Shown here in pieces: positions 25,787-34,991 of a DNA stretch of 64,000 bases. A program made the translations under genes and the position numbers. Numbering within the stretch: the first letter of the stretch is position 1; each line of letters starts with the position of its first letter. A model generated the notes under the pieces. The model worked only from the letters and a program-made list of their open reading frames with translations. It did not search any database and was not told where the DNA came from. Source of the stretch: Hyphomonadaceae bacterium (lineage in GTDB: Bacteria; Pseudomonadota; Alphaproteobacteria; Caulobacterales; Hyphomonadaceae); NCBI GenBank assembly GCA_027485145.1, contig JAIXRO010000034.1:1-64000 (forward strand). Reading direction: 5' to 3'.

Positions 25787-27133
25787 CTAGGTGAAGTCGC
25801 CGGGCCGGACCGATCGGCAGCGGACCGAGACCTGACCCGTCGCAGGATCGAATCCCCAGCCGTCCAGTTCCATCGGCTCGTCATTGAGACCGAAGGCCGG
25901 GAGGTGAACCGTCACGAAGCGCTGGTTGATCAGGCGCAGGCCGGCAAGGTTGACCGTCGCCTCAAGGCGCCAGCGCGCCGTCTCGCGGCGAAAGATGCGG
26001 CGCCCGAGGCGAAGGGCCTGGGCCTGCGTCGGGCAATAGATCAGGTCCGCGACCTTCGGCTCACGGAACGGCGCGTCGACCGAGGCGGCGACGTCCTCGA
26101 CTTCGCTATAGTCCCGGGCGCGGTCGATGTACTTGACGATCTGTTCCGTGACCGCATCGCCTTCCTCCGATCCGGCGCTGAGGCTCTGGACCTGCAGGAT
26201 CTGGTCTTCGGTCAGACGGACCGTCGGAGCGCGCCATTCGCCAAGGTCGAGCCGGACGCGCCCGGTGTGATCGGTCCACATCGAGGCGTCGAGCGCGGCC
26301 AGCATGTTGGCCTGCGCGACCTTCGGCGCCTCGTCACCGTTCCATGATCCGGCCAGTTCATAGCCAAGCCTGTCGGCCGCATCAGCGGCTTGCCCGATGG
26401 CGGTCCAGTCGATCCGGCTCTCCGGCAGGCGCCCGCCCATCGGGTGCGTCAGGAACCAGGCGAAGATCAGCGCACCGTTGCGGGTGAAGCCGCGTTGCCC
26501 GGTGCGCGGATCGAACGGGTCGCCGAACTCGCCGACGATCGAGGGCACCGGCGGGCGGCCCTCGGGGTAGATTTCCGAGAACTTCTCGGCCTTGACCGAG
26601 GGGGCGCGGATCACGGTATAGGCCAGCCCGCGCAGGCGGTGGTCGGTCGTCCAGCCCGGCGCGGCCGAGGGGCCTTTGCGCCGGTCCGGGGTCCGCATCA
26701 GCAGCGAGGCCAGCTGATCATCCGAGCCGTCGTTGAACTCGGCGTAGGGCGAGTCCTGAAACCGGCTGAACGGCAGGAGCTGGCCGTCGATTGCGACGGG
26801 ATAGACCGTGCCGCCGAACCGGCGTTCGAGGACGTTCTGCGCCCGCCCGTAGTTGTGGATATGGACCTGCCAGCGGGTCTTTGAGGCCACCGCGTCGTAG
26901 ACCAGCGACGAGCCCGCAAGGGTCTGGCCGAAGTGGATCGGCAGCGGCAGGATTTCGCCGCGCAGGGTTTCCTTGCGGTCGGCCGGCTTCGGCGGCTTGT
27001 TCAGCGCTTGGACCAGGACCTGCGACCCGAGCGCAAACGCGGCATAGGTCGCGACGTAGATCGCCTTCGCGGCGAGCGACCCGGTCGCGACGCCGGCTGC
27101 GCTGACGATGGCGGCGGCGGCGGCTTGCGGCAT
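25787..27133 (-). CDS. Tail tip (host specificity-like) protein
   Basis: 448 residues. The N terminus has two hydrophobic Ala-rich segments (AAAAAIVSAAGVATGSLAAK), followed by RGEILPLPIHFGQTLAGSSLVYD and a beta-rich body, a layout seen in central tail-tip proteins of siphoviruses and gene transfer agents. The ATG at 27133 shares a base with the stop of the preceding gene (TGATG). Order after the tape measure (two baseplate genes, DUF6950-like gene, this gene) parallels the RcGTA gp12-gp15 block. Confidence 0.75.
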   Translation of the reverse strand: MPQAAAAAIVSAAGVATGSLAAKAIYVATYAAFALGSQVLVQALNKPPKPADRKETLRGEILPLPIHFGQTLAGSSLVYDAVASKTRWQVHIHNYGRAQNVLERRFGGTVYPVAIDGQLLPFSRFQDSPYAEFNDGSDDQLASLLMRTPDRRKGPSAAPGWTTDHRLRGLAYTVIRAPSVKAEKFSEIYPEGRPPVPSIVGEFGDPFDPRTGQRGFTRNGALIFAWFLTHPMGGRLPESRIDWTAIGQAADAADRLGYELAGSWNGDEAPKVAQANMLAALDASMWTDHTGRVRLDLGEWRAPTVRLTEDQILQVQSLSAGSEEGDAVTEQIVKYIDRARDYSEVEDVAASVDAPFREPKVADLIYCPTQAQALRLGRRIFRRETARWRLEATVNLAGLRLINQRFVTVHLPAFGLNDEPMELDGWGFDPATGQVSVRCRSVRPGDFT

Positions 27134-27555
27134 CAGCGCGGCCCCTTCGGATCGCAGAACGCCACCAGCGCCATGGTGCGGAACGCGGCAAAGCCGGAGC
27201 GGGTCCGGGCGGCCCACCAGCCCTCGCCGGTACAGAGCGCCGCGACGAGGTTTCCGCCGGCATCGCGCACAAGGCCCACCGCGCCCCGCTGGGCGGCTTT
27301 CGTGCGCCGGGCGCCTATGGACTCCATCTCGTCCTTGAAGGCGTTCACCGGCCCGCCCCGCGTGCGCATGTGCGTGTTTGCTTCGGCCTCGGTCATGTAC
27401 CGCCCGGCCCAGCGCGCCACGGGCCTCGGATCACCCCAGCCCTCAGCAACGTAGCGGAACACGGACAGGGCGCAGTCCGACGTGCCATACTCGAACGGCT
27501 CGCGCGCCCAGCGGCGCAAAGCCTGATCCACGGGGTCCCCTAGAACACCGGCCAT
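27133..27555 (-). CDS. Tail assembly protein, DUF6950 / NlpC-P60-like
   Basis: 140 residues beginning DPVDQALRRWAREPFEYGTSDCALSVF, which places a cysteine (SDC) at the position of the NlpC/P60 nucleophile, as in the tail-associated peptidase genes found here in many alphaproteobacterial phages. The matching histidine is not obvious, so the fold may be structural rather than catalytic. It overlaps the preceding gene by 16 bases. Confidence 0.65.
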   Translation of the reverse strand: MAGVLGDPVDQALRRWAREPFEYGTSDCALSVFRYVAEGWGDPRPVARWAGRYMTEAEANTHMRTRGGPVNAFKDEMESIGARRTKAAQRGAVGLVRDAGGNLVAALCTGEGWWAARTRSGFAAFRTMALVAFCDPKGPR

Positions 27556-28106
27556 ACGATCTCCTTCCCGTCGAGGGAGTGAACAAACTCAAGGCCCCGG
27601 TCGCCGGGAAAGCGGGCCTTCTGGTCCCGGTCGGTCAGCATCCCGAACGGCGGTCGGTTGCGGCGGCTCGACAGCGTGTCGCACTTGATCGCGAGGGTCT
27701 GGGCGCCGGTCTCGACCGAGAGGTTAGCGCCGCGCATGATCCCGTCCCTGATCTGCCAGGGCGGGCCGAGCGCGGTGTCGGCGTCATAGTTCAGGAATTG
27801 CAGGTACACGTTCAGCGTCCGGTTCAGCGCCTCGGTCTGGAATTCGATCAGGCCCTGCCGGATGATCTCTTCCGGGGCCGACACCGTGATCTCGAACGGA
27901 TCGGCCTGCCCGTTCTGAAGCCGGGTGATCTCGCTGATGTCGATGATCGACCCGATGCCCTGCCAATTGCGTCCGCCGAACTCGCGCGTCCCGAGCCCGG
28001 TCCAGACCCGGAACGGGCCGGACGCGAACTGCACCTCGACAAGCATCGCCATGACGACGGTCGCCCCGGTCAGCTGGGCTTCAATGGCGGGTTCGAAGTC
28101 GCTCAT
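27540..28106 (-). CDS. Phage tail tip/baseplate protein (DUF2163-like position)
   Basis: 188 residues, beta-rich, ending DRGLEFVHSLDGKEIVWP, reminiscent of the C terminus of baseplate hub proteins of the DUF2163 / BR0599 group. The ATG at 28106 overlaps the previous stop (ATGA). Assignment rests mostly on gene order. Confidence 0.65.
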   Translation of the reverse strand: MSDFEPAIEAQLTGATVVMAMLVEVQFASGPFRVWTGLGTREFGGRNWQGIGSIIDISEITRLQNGQADPFEITVSAPEEIIRQGLIEFQTEALNRTLNVYLQFLNYDADTALGPPWQIRDGIMRGANLSVETGAQTLAIKCDTLSSRRNRPPFGMLTDRDQKARFPGDRGLEFVHSLDGKEIVWPVF

Positions 28107-28777
28107 GGCAGGACGTGCTCGATGAAGCTGATCTGCGGGCGGCCCCATTTGCCGAAGTCCAGCGACAGCGCGCCGGACGTGTCGTCTTCGAGGCGAGCGA
28201 TCAGGACGGGCCGCAGGCTTATGGGTGTGCTGCGGTGGCGGCGGCGTGCGGCCGGCTTGAAGTAGAGCCGCTGGGCCGCGTGATGCGTGCACATGTGGAG
28301 GTCATCGCCGAGGCCGAAAAACATGCCGGGGCCGAGGTACTTGAACACCAGCGGTGCATCGAGCGCGTTCGGTTCGAAGAAGTTCTCGCCCGGCTCAAGC
28401 AGCGGCGCCCGAATGGCGGGGCCGTTGATCGTATAGCCCGCGCCGGAATTGAACGCCGCGCCGCTATTGTGGAACACGCGCGAACGGCCCGGCAGGCCTT
28501 CCTCGCCGGGCTTCGGGGCGTACTTGTCCCGCACCGGAATCCTGAAGATGCCGAGCCGCCCGTCCGCCTTTGCCAGAGTGGCGCGGTAGACCGGGATCAG
28601 CTCGGGCCGCAGCGTGTTCAGGTCCATCGTGAAAGACCAGCGCTGCCCGCCCCCGCCGATGACCTGCGTGAAGCCGGACAGCGACGATCCGGGCGAGCGG
28701 TTCTGGGTCACGAGGTTCAGGCCCACCTCGCCGGAATAGATCGCATAGGGCCAGGCGATGATCTCGCGCGTCGTCAT
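28103..28777 (-). CDS. Phage distal tail protein
   Basis: 224 residues starting TTREIIAWPYAIYSGEVGLNL; beta-rich, no transmembrane segment. It follows the tape measure gene by 4 bases, where siphoviruses encode the distal tail protein. I recognise no named domain with certainty. I chose the ATG at 28777 over longer frames because it follows the tape measure directly. Confidence 0.65.
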   Translation of the reverse strand: MTTREIIAWPYAIYSGEVGLNLVTQNRSPGSSLSGFTQVIGGGGQRWSFTMDLNTLRPELIPVYRATLAKADGRLGIFRIPVRDKYAPKPGEEGLPGRSRVFHNSGAAFNSGAGYTINGPAIRAPLLEPGENFFEPNALDAPLVFKYLGPGMFFGLGDDLHMCTHHAAQRLYFKPAARRRHRSTPISLRPVLIARLEDDTSGALSLDFGKWGRPQISFIEHVLP

Positions 28778-28781
28778 GGGG

Positions 28782-31700
28782 CTACACCTTCCGGGTCTGG
28801 AATTCGGCCGCAGCGGGGCCGGCCTGCGCCTTGGCGATCCGAACCGCGCGCTGCACGCCCTGATCAACGGCGCGCTGGATCTCGGAATTGCCGGTGCCGT
28901 TCACGTAGATGTCGAACCGGGACACCTCGCGGCTCGACGGTTCGGGCAGGCGGCTGTTCGCCAGCGGCGTCACATCGCCCGACGATCCTGGCAGGAGGAA
29001 CTTGCGCGATCCCATCGAGAGCAGCTCAGGCAGGCCGCCTTCGTTCACCTCGTAGAACTTGCCCGGCATGACCGGCCCGCCGCGCGCGCGCCCGCCGCCG
29101 AACGTGAGGCCGCCCAGAATGTCCGTGGCGAGCGATCCGCCCTGCGATGTGGCGACGGCCGCCAGCGCCGAGGCGGCGGCCTGTGCCGCAAGGCTGGCCG
29201 CAGCAAGGGCAGTGGCGAGCGCCGTCGCCGAAGCCGCCCCGGCTGTTTCAGCCACGGACAGCGCCGTGACCGAGGCCGCCCCGCCCGCCGCCGCTGCGCC
29301 GAGCGTCGTCACGCTGGCCGCAGCCGTGGCCTCTGCCGCGCCCTTGACCGCATCGGTCGCCGCGCCTGCCGTGGCCGGGTCGAGGATCGGCGGGGTGCCG
29401 CCCGAGCCGAGCAGGCCACCGAGAATCCCGCCGGCGCCGTTCTGCCCGAAGAGCAGGTTTCCGGCGAAGTTGGCGAACTCCTCGGCCAGCTCGTTGATCG
29501 CATCCTCCAGCCCGCGCGCCGCGCTCGAGTTGATCACCTCCTGAAACACCGCGCCGTAATCGCCGGACCGGACAGCGTTCGAAAGCGCGCTGGCGAGGTC
29601 GCCGGACAATCCGTCCACGAATGTCTTGCGCGCCTGCTGGGCCTCGGAAAGTTCGCCGGCCTTGAGGCGGTTGATCTCCGCCTCCGCGCGGGCCTGCGCC
29701 TCGGTCGCATCCAGCCCGCCCGAGATCAGTTCGCTGATCCGCTCGCGCAGGTCGGCCTGCGCCTTGAGCCGTTCGACCGCTGCGTCATCGCCGCGGGCCG
29801 TCGCGATCTGAAGCTCGATCTCGGTGTCCCGCTCGGCAAGGGTGCGCTTGATGGCTTCGGCCTTGGCGTTCTCGCGATTGATGGTCGCGTTGGCGCTGGC
29901 CTCGCCCGTCTCCTGATCGATGAACAGCTGGTCCGACTTTTCCCGGTAGACGGCTTCCAGCTTCGCCATAGCATCGGCGCGCTCTTCAGCGGTGCGGGCA
30001 ACCAGGTCGATCGCTTCGATCTGCCGCTGACGCCAATTGTCCAGCGCCTCGGTCGGCGTCTCGACTGCGTACTCCGCGTCCAGTTCGGCGAACAGTTTCT
30101 CGCGGGCCTGCGCCAGACCGTCGACCGCGCCGGACGGGTCCGCCGCCACGTCTGAAGGCGTGACGGGCGGCAGGCTTGTCGCAGACGCATCCGAGCCGTT
30201 GCGGAACTGGTCGACGACGTCGCTGATCGTCAGGCCCTTGGCCGCAGCGCGCCGGCGGTTTTCGAGGGCGGCGCGCTGTTGCTTCAGGAGCAGAAGCTTC
30301 TGGCCTTCGTCGCTGCGATCAAACCGGTCGACCGCGCCGGCGTCGAGCAGAACGCCGGACTTCACTTCCCGGCGATTGGCACGATCCGCGGCGGCGTTTC
30401 GCTGGGCCTCCAATTCGTCAATGGCCGACTGCGCCTGATCGATATCGACGCTCAGCTTCAGGACGGTGGCGACCTGCCCCTCTTCGCGCAGGTTGCGAAG
30501 CCCGTCCGTGAGCTGATCGACGACACCGGCCAAGGCGGACACCTCGGTCGCGGCGCCCGTGGCCTGATCGCTGATCTCCGAGAATGGACTGTCGCCGCCG
30601 GTGACCAGATCCTGCGTATCGGCCAGCGCTTGGCGCGAGTTCTCGATCGCAGCCGTGGCCCGGTCAAGGCGGTCCTTCGCCTTTTCAGCGTCCCGGGCGA
30701 GGAACACATAGGCCGCCGCCGCCGCCGTCACCGCGAGGGTCATGGGGTTGAGCACGCGCAGGGCGACAGCGCCCGCGCCCGCGACGCCGGTCAGTCCGGT
30801 CGTGGTGCGTCCCGCGATGGCGTTGAGAATCAGCAGCTGTGCCTGCAGGGCGCGCACCGCCGTGACGGCCCGCGTGCCGAGCGCGATGGCGAGCGGGATG
30901 ATTGCCTTCACCGCGAGGGAGATACTGATCGCCTGCAGCACGTCGGCATTGTCGGCCGCCACCACCAGCAATTTGCTCAGGCCTTCAAGGGCAAGCAGCA
31001 GTCCGCTGGACGCGCCGGCGTCGCCGATGGCGATGACCAGCGCCTCGATCTTCGACGAGACGTTCTGGATCGCACCGTTCAGGTTGTCGTCCATGATCGC
31101 GGCGGCCTTGGCCGTCGAGCCTGTCGCGTTGTCAAGCGCGCCCTCTAGTGTCGCGAGACTGCCCTCTACGGCACTGGTCCGGAGGACCTCAAAAGTGTCG
31201 AGGTTCTCCGCGCGAAAAATCTTGATGATCTGCTCGGTCTTGATCCCGGCCTCGTCCAGGCGCTTGACGACACCGCCGAGTCCTTCTTCCGCAATATCGA
31301 AGCTTCCAATCAATGCCTCAACTTGCGACCGATTATTGACCAGCTGGGTCGAGATGGACTGGAAGCCCCGACCCCCGAGGCCGCCCTTCAAACCGCCATC
31401 CGACAGCTTGCCGATCACGGCCACGGTTTCTTCCAGTTCCAGACCCAGCGCCTTAGCGGTCGGTGCGGCGAACTTGAGCGCCTCGCCGAGATCAACAATG
31501 CCAGCATTGGACGAGTTTGACGCCTGCGCCAGCACGTCAGCGACTCGCGCGGCCTCGCCGGCTTCAAGCCCGAAGCCCCGGATCGTCGTGCCGATGATTT
31601 CAGCTGTGGTCGCAATTTCCGCCCCGCCTGCCTGCGCAGCGGAGAGCGTCGGACCGATCGAGGCCAGAACCTCCTTCGCCGAGAAGCCCGCGCGGGCGAG

Positions 31701-32144
31701 TTCGCCCATTGCATCGGCGGCCTGCGTGGCGCTGAACCGGGTGTCGGCGCCGAGCTGCAAAGCCTTCTCGCGCAGCTGCTCAAGCTCTTCGCCGGCCGCG
31801 CCGCTGACGGCTTGGAGGGTCGAGATCGACTGCGAGAAGTCCGCCACGGTTTGAATGCGGCTGATCACGCCAACGGTGAACAGCAGGGTCGAGACGGTGT
31901 TGCGAAGCAGCGCGGCGTTCCGGTTCGCCCGCTCCATCGTGTCGCCCACGCGGTCGGTCTGTCCGACGAGGCCGCGCATCGCGCGATCGCCCGTCGCGCC
32001 GACCTGCCGCAGCTGGTCCTCCAGCCGGTCGGCCGCCGTCGTCGTGCCATCCAGTTCACGCTTGCCGCGCTCGCCCGCTTTGCGCAGCTGCTGGATGAAC
32101 TTGGAGTCGTCGACTTCGATCGAAAAAACCGATCCCGCCGACAA
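28782..32144 (-). CDS. Phage tail tape measure protein (TP901 type)
   Basis: 1120 residues, setting a tail of roughly 160-170 nm by the usual length rule. The TP901 core is clear: FSQSISTLQAVSGAAGEELE, LREKALQLGADTRFSATQAA and AMGELARAGFSAKEVLA. It is followed by two hydrophobic helices near residues 410-480, long coiled coils and an Ala-rich C terminus. No in-frame ATG precedes the conserved N terminus, so a TTG at 32144, 22 bases after the chaperone stop, is the likely start. A relic joining both ends of a related gene lies at 54539-54694. Confidence 0.9.
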   Translation of the reverse strand: MSAGSVFSIEVDDSKFIQQLRKAGERGKRELDGTTTAADRLEDQLRQVGATGDRAMRGLVGQTDRVGDTMERANRNAALLRNTVSTLLFTVGVISRIQTVADFSQSISTLQAVSGAAGEELEQLREKALQLGADTRFSATQAADAMGELARAGFSAKEVLASIGPTLSAAQAGGAEIATTAEIIGTTIRGFGLEAGEAARVADVLAQASNSSNAGIVDLGEALKFAAPTAKALGLELEETVAVIGKLSDGGLKGGLGGRGFQSISTQLVNNRSQVEALIGSFDIAEEGLGGVVKRLDEAGIKTEQIIKIFRAENLDTFEVLRTSAVEGSLATLEGALDNATGSTAKAAAIMDDNLNGAIQNVSSKIEALVIAIGDAGASSGLLLALEGLSKLLVVAADNADVLQAISISLAVKAIIPLAIALGTRAVTAVRALQAQLLILNAIAGRTTTGLTGVAGAGAVALRVLNPMTLAVTAAAAAYVFLARDAEKAKDRLDRATAAIENSRQALADTQDLVTGGDSPFSEISDQATGAATEVSALAGVVDQLTDGLRNLREEGQVATVLKLSVDIDQAQSAIDELEAQRNAAADRANRREVKSGVLLDAGAVDRFDRSDEGQKLLLLKQQRAALENRRRAAAKGLTISDVVDQFRNGSDASATSLPPVTPSDVAADPSGAVDGLAQAREKLFAELDAEYAVETPTEALDNWRQRQIEAIDLVARTAEERADAMAKLEAVYREKSDQLFIDQETGEASANATINRENAKAEAIKRTLAERDTEIELQIATARGDDAAVERLKAQADLRERISELISGGLDATEAQARAEAEINRLKAGELSEAQQARKTFVDGLSGDLASALSNAVRSGDYGAVFQEVINSSAARGLEDAINELAEEFANFAGNLLFGQNGAGGILGGLLGSGGTPPILDPATAGAATDAVKGAAEATAAASVTTLGAAAAGGAASVTALSVAETAGAASATALATALAAASLAAQAAASALAAVATSQGGSLATDILGGLTFGGGRARGGPVMPGKFYEVNEGGLPELLSMGSRKFLLPGSSGDVTPLANSRLPEPSSREVSRFDIYVNGTGNSEIQRAVDQGVQRAVRIAKAQAGPAAAEFQTRKV

Positions 32145-32166
32145 TCGGATTACGTGCCATCCCGCG

Positions 32167-32819
32167 TCACTCCGTTAGCCACGACTCGAGTGCGGCCCAG
32201 ACTTGTTCGGGTGATCTTCGTTCGTTGCGGGTGCGCGGGGATTGTTTGCCGACGAGGTAGGCCTCAAGCCGCTTCGGCTTCTTCGCCCGCTCCATGTTGA
32301 GGTATTGCCATTGCGCCACGATCAGGCGGTTCTGTTCGTCCTCGGATCGTTTGGCATGGGCCTTCAGGATGCCCCGCAATTGCCAGGGTGTCAGGCGCCA
32401 GAATTCAGCCTCTGGAACGCCCGCGACCAGAGCTTCGTGACGCGCGTCCACAATGCCCTGCCCCAGCGGCTCGGGCTCGGCATCGGCTTTCCCGCATCCG
32501 GCGCCGCCGCCTCCTTGGCGACGGCTTCCTGATACCGGCGCAGGGCCTCGGGGCCTTCCATGCAAAGCGTCCATGCGCCGGTGACGCAGCGCTGCAGTTC
32601 GGAGACGGGCGGGGACGCGGCGATGATGTCAGCCTGCGGAACATTGGCGAACAGAGCGGCGATCTCGATCAGGGACGAGAACCGGCGAAGGCCGACCGCA
32701 TCGCCCAGCACGTCGCGCCAGTCGGGTTTGGCTTCCAGCTTGAGCAGGACGCTGTAGTCGCACCGGAAGGCGAAACGCTGACCCCCGGCTTCGAGGATCA
32801 GCGTGTGCGGGTCGGACAT
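32167..32819 (-). CDS. Tail assembly chaperone, -1 frameshift product (gpGT-like)
   Basis: Long product of programmed frameshifting. The first 111 residues are shared with the 142-residue short form. At the heptamer GGGAAAG (32493-32487) the ribosome slips back one base and reads 106 more residues, giving about 217. The extension contains EFWRLTPWQLRGILKAHAKR and QYLNMERAKKPKRLEAYL, typical of the second tail assembly chaperone of siphoviruses. It would help recruit tail tube protein to the tape measure encoded next. No good independent start exists for the extension. Confidence 0.8.
32391..32819 (-). CDS. Tail assembly chaperone, short form (gpG-like)
   Basis: 142 residues. The zero-frame product of the chaperone pair, between the tail tube and tape measure genes as in lambda G/GT. 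Core pattern: AFRCDYSVLLKLEAKPDWRD and a C-terminal YQEAVAKEAAAPDAGKPMP, where the slippery site falls at Gly110-Lys111. In lambda the short and long forms must be made in a set ratio for proper tail assembly. Confidence 0.8.
   Translation of the reverse strand: MSDPHTLILEAGGQRFAFRCDYSVLLKLEAKPDWRDVLGDAVGLRRFSSLIEIAALFANVPQADIIAASPPVSELQRCVTGAWTLCMEGPEALRRYQEAVAKEAAAPDAGKPMPSPSRWGRALWTRVTKLWSRAFQRLNSGA
32487..32493 (-). promoter_or_regulatory. -1 ribosomal frameshift slippery heptamer GGGAAAG
   Basis: The minus-strand sequence G-GGA-AAG lies in the zero frame of the chaperone gene exactly as X-XXY-YYZ and leads into the -1 frame that encodes the conserved C-terminal extension. It is the same heptamer as the lambda G-T frameshift site. 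Confidence 0.82.
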
Positions 32820-32829
32820 GGGGCCAGCC

Positions 32830-33279
32830 TTACGGGTTCGTGGTCACGGCCACGACCGGGGCGCCGGTGCGCTTGATCGTGTAGGCCAGCGAGGCGGCAT
32901 CGCCCGGGGCGAGCGGCTCGGATTCGCCGGTGACGTTGACGAGGAACGAGATCGACTTGGTCTTGATGCCGTCCGTCTTGGTCACGCGGAGCGCGATCGG
33001 ATCGCCGCCCAGCGCGTCGATGATCTGTGCCTGGACCGTGTCGCCGATCAGTTCGTAGAACTCGATGGTGCCGTCCGAGAACGACTTGAAGCCGTTCAGT
33101 TCCTCGCGGAAGTCGCCGGTGGACGAGAACGACGTGACGTCGACCTTCTCCACATCGACCGAGCCGCGCTCAAGGTTGAAGACTTCGGGGATCTCGGTCC
33201 AGGTCGCGGTGCCGAGGTTCGTGGAGCTGCCGACGAACACCGAGACGTTCGATTCCTTGAGGATGTACTTCTTGGCCAT
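32830..33279 (-). CDS. Major tail tube protein
   Basis: 149 residues, compact and beta-rich, with a central segment VDVEKVDVTSFSSTGDFREEL and GFKSFSDGTIEFYE typical of siphovirus tail tube subunits (lambda gpV-like). Placed directly before the chaperone pair. It polymerises into the tube around the tape measure. Confidence 0.85.
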   Translation of the reverse strand: MAKKYILKESNVSVFVGSSTNLGTATWTEIPEVFNLERGSVDVEKVDVTSFSSTGDFREELNGFKSFSDGTIEFYELIGDTVQAQIIDALGGDPIALRVTKTDGIKTKSISFLVNVTGESEPLAPGDAASLAYTIKRTGAPVVAVTTNP

Positions 33280-33357
33280 CGCGGGGTGCCTCCGGTTCGT
33301 CAGCTGACTGGGTCAGCCCCGAAAGTCGCACGCGCGTGCCGCGTGGGGATTTGAGCG

Positions 33358-33807
33358 CTACGGCGCCGGTTCGGTGATCAGGACGCGGACGATCAGGCGC
33401 CGGCCGCCGACCGTAGCCCCGCTCGTGGGCGCCTCTTCCGGGAAGCTGCAGTCCACATCGTTCAGCACCGCGCCGGTCAGGGTCAGGCGTTCGAGCAGGA
33501 TCAGGCCGCGCACCGCCATAGCCGCGGCGTGGACCTTGGCGTCCCCGTCGTTGCGGATCAGGCCGAAGAGGCGAACCGGGATGTCGAGCATCGGCGCTCG
33601 CGACGAGAACGAGCCGAACGAGCGCGCGCCTTCCTGCGCCGGGTCCACGATGATGTGGGGTAGCTCGTCGGTCTTCCAGTTCGCCGGGGTCTCGGTTCGG
33701 AACACGGCGCGCACCGACAGGCCGGGCCGGGCGAAGGGCTGGATGATGCCGTTAAGTTCGGGCGCGGTGCGAAGATGGGCGATCAGGTCGTGTTGCGGGT
33801 CGATCAT
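33358..33807 (-). CDS. Tail terminator / tail completion protein
   Basis: 149 residues: an N-terminal helix (HDLIAHLRTAPELNGII), then a beta-rich domain, the pattern of gpU-like tail terminator proteins (DUF3168-type). Gene order before the tail tube supports this. Its start overlaps the preceding gene stop by 4 bases. Confidence 0.7.
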   Translation of the reverse strand: MIDPQHDLIAHLRTAPELNGIIQPFARPGLSVRAVFRTETPANWKTDELPHIIVDPAQEGARSFGSFSSRAPMLDIPVRLFGLIRNDGDAKVHAAAMAVRGLILLERLTLTGAVLNDVDCSFPEEAPTSGATVGGRRLIVRVLITEPAP

Positions 33808-34286
33808 TCGCTGAAGTTCCTGCGCGCGCGGCTATACTGGCGGCGAATCCCGACGCGGAACGCCTTCAGGATGCGGGACCAGCGCTCCTCTGTGGCGAGC
33901 AGGCTGATCCACGGGCGAGGCTTGATGTGCTCCGTCCCCTCCTGAAGCAGGGCGCCCCGCTCGAGCGGCGTGCCGACGATGGCGCGGAACGAGTCGCCGA
34001 ATTCCTCGGTATAGCTCTTGACGGACTGGCGCAGCTCGCCCGTGTCCGGCGCCGGCGCCTCGCCGCCCCCGGTCTCGCCGCCGATCTCGTTGGAGGCCTG
34101 ATGCGTCTGGCCCTTCTTGCCGCGCGGGTAAATCCGGCCCGTGCGGCGCGGCGGGACGCTCAGGATGTCGACCAGTTCGTTCTCGGCCTGCAGCTCGGCA
34201 TACTCGATCCCGGCCCGCGCGACTTCGCGCGTGATGCCTTTGGCGACCCGTTTGTTGATGAAGACCCTAGCCGGCCGCCGCGCCAT
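33804..34286 (-). CDS. HK97 gp10-like head-tail (neck) protein
   Basis: 160 residues. Basic N terminus, then TGRIYPRGKKGQTHQASNE and APDTGELRQSVKSY, a pattern shared by HK97-gp10-like proteins, which join the head connector to the tail. It overlaps the upstream gene by 20 bases and the downstream one by 4. Confidence 0.72.
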   Translation of the reverse strand: MARRPARVFINKRVAKGITREVARAGIEYAELQAENELVDILSVPPRRTGRIYPRGKKGQTHQASNEIGGETGGGEAPAPDTGELRQSVKSYTEEFGDSFRAIVGTPLERGALLQEGTEHIKPRPWISLLATEERWSRILKAFRVGIRRQYSRARRNFSE

Positions 34287-34608
34287 CTGATCCGCCTACG
34301 TAATAGACGCCGCCTTCCGGGCTGCGCTTCACGTCGGTGATGATCATGGCGTCCGTCCCGATGCGGAGAAGATCGTCGGCCTGGGGCGCGAAGCCCGGGT
34401 CCGGGACATGGGCGTAGCGCGGGCAGTCCGGCATGCCGAGGCGGCGCATGGATTCGGTATAGGCGGTCCAGTGGGCCTTGATCTGGCGCGTCTCGGTCGA
34501 GGCCCGGATCGATCCGCCGTCGCCCGATGACCAGGCCACCTTGACCGTGATCGTCGCGGCCTTCGACAGCGCGGCTGATGCGGCCCGCGTGGACCCGCCG
34601 ATGTTCAT
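34267..34608 (-). CDS. Phage head-tail connector region protein
   Basis: 113 residues, including PDPGFAPQADDLLRIGTDAM and DVKRSPEGGVYYV, without a domain I can name. Its place between the DUF4054 adaptor and the gp10-like neck gene suggests a head-closure or stopper protein. The ends overlap neighbours on both sides. Confidence 0.6.
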   Translation of the reverse strand: MNIGGSTRAASAALSKAATITVKVAWSSGDGGSIRASTETRQIKAHWTAYTESMRRLGMPDCPRYAHVPDPGFAPQADDLLRIGTDAMIITDVKRSPEGGVYYVGGSDGAAAG

Positions 34609-34988
34609 ACCGCAAACCCGATGGGCTTGTACTGGTCCTTGATCGCGATATAGCGGCGGCCATAGGACGTGCTGGCGAGGAGCTGATCCGCAGTGGTCTG
34701 CGCCGTGCCTTCGCCGATGAAGAATTCGACCTCGGTGGCGCCGTCCTTGATCCGTTTCGCCCCGGCCGCCTTGGCGCCGGCAAGGCCCGCGCTGGACGCA
34801 TCGCCGAAGCCTTCCAGAGTCAGTTCATGCGCCGCGATCATCATCACGCAGCGCGGCTGGATTTCCTCGGGGATGTAATAGGCCACCGCACCGGCGGCGT
34901 CGGTGAGATACGCCGAGACGGTGAGGTCCGGTGTGTCAACGAACGCGGGGTGCCTGGCCCTGAAGTCCTGCAACGTGGGCGCGGGCAT
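34605..34988 (-). CDS. DUF4054 family head-tail adaptor
   Basis: 127 residues beginning PTLQDFRARHPAF, the DUF4054 N-terminal signature, followed by MMIAAHELTLEG and a C-terminal STSYGRRYIAI segment. The family corresponds to the first head-completion adaptor of many siphoviruses with DUF1073 portals. Confidence 0.8.
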   Translation of the reverse strand: MPAPTLQDFRARHPAFVDTPDLTVSAYLTDAAGAVAYYIPEEIQPRCVMMIAAHELTLEGFGDASSAGLAGAKAAGAKRIKDGATEVEFFIGEGTAQTTADQLLASTSYGRRYIAIKDQYKPIGFAV

Positions 34989-34991
34989 GCC

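Noticed and set aside
32167-32574. Independent 135-residue gene upstream of the tape measure
   Set aside because: Its first part is the out-of-frame shadow of the chaperone gene. The conserved part is entered by the -1 frameshift, so it is annotated as the fusion product.
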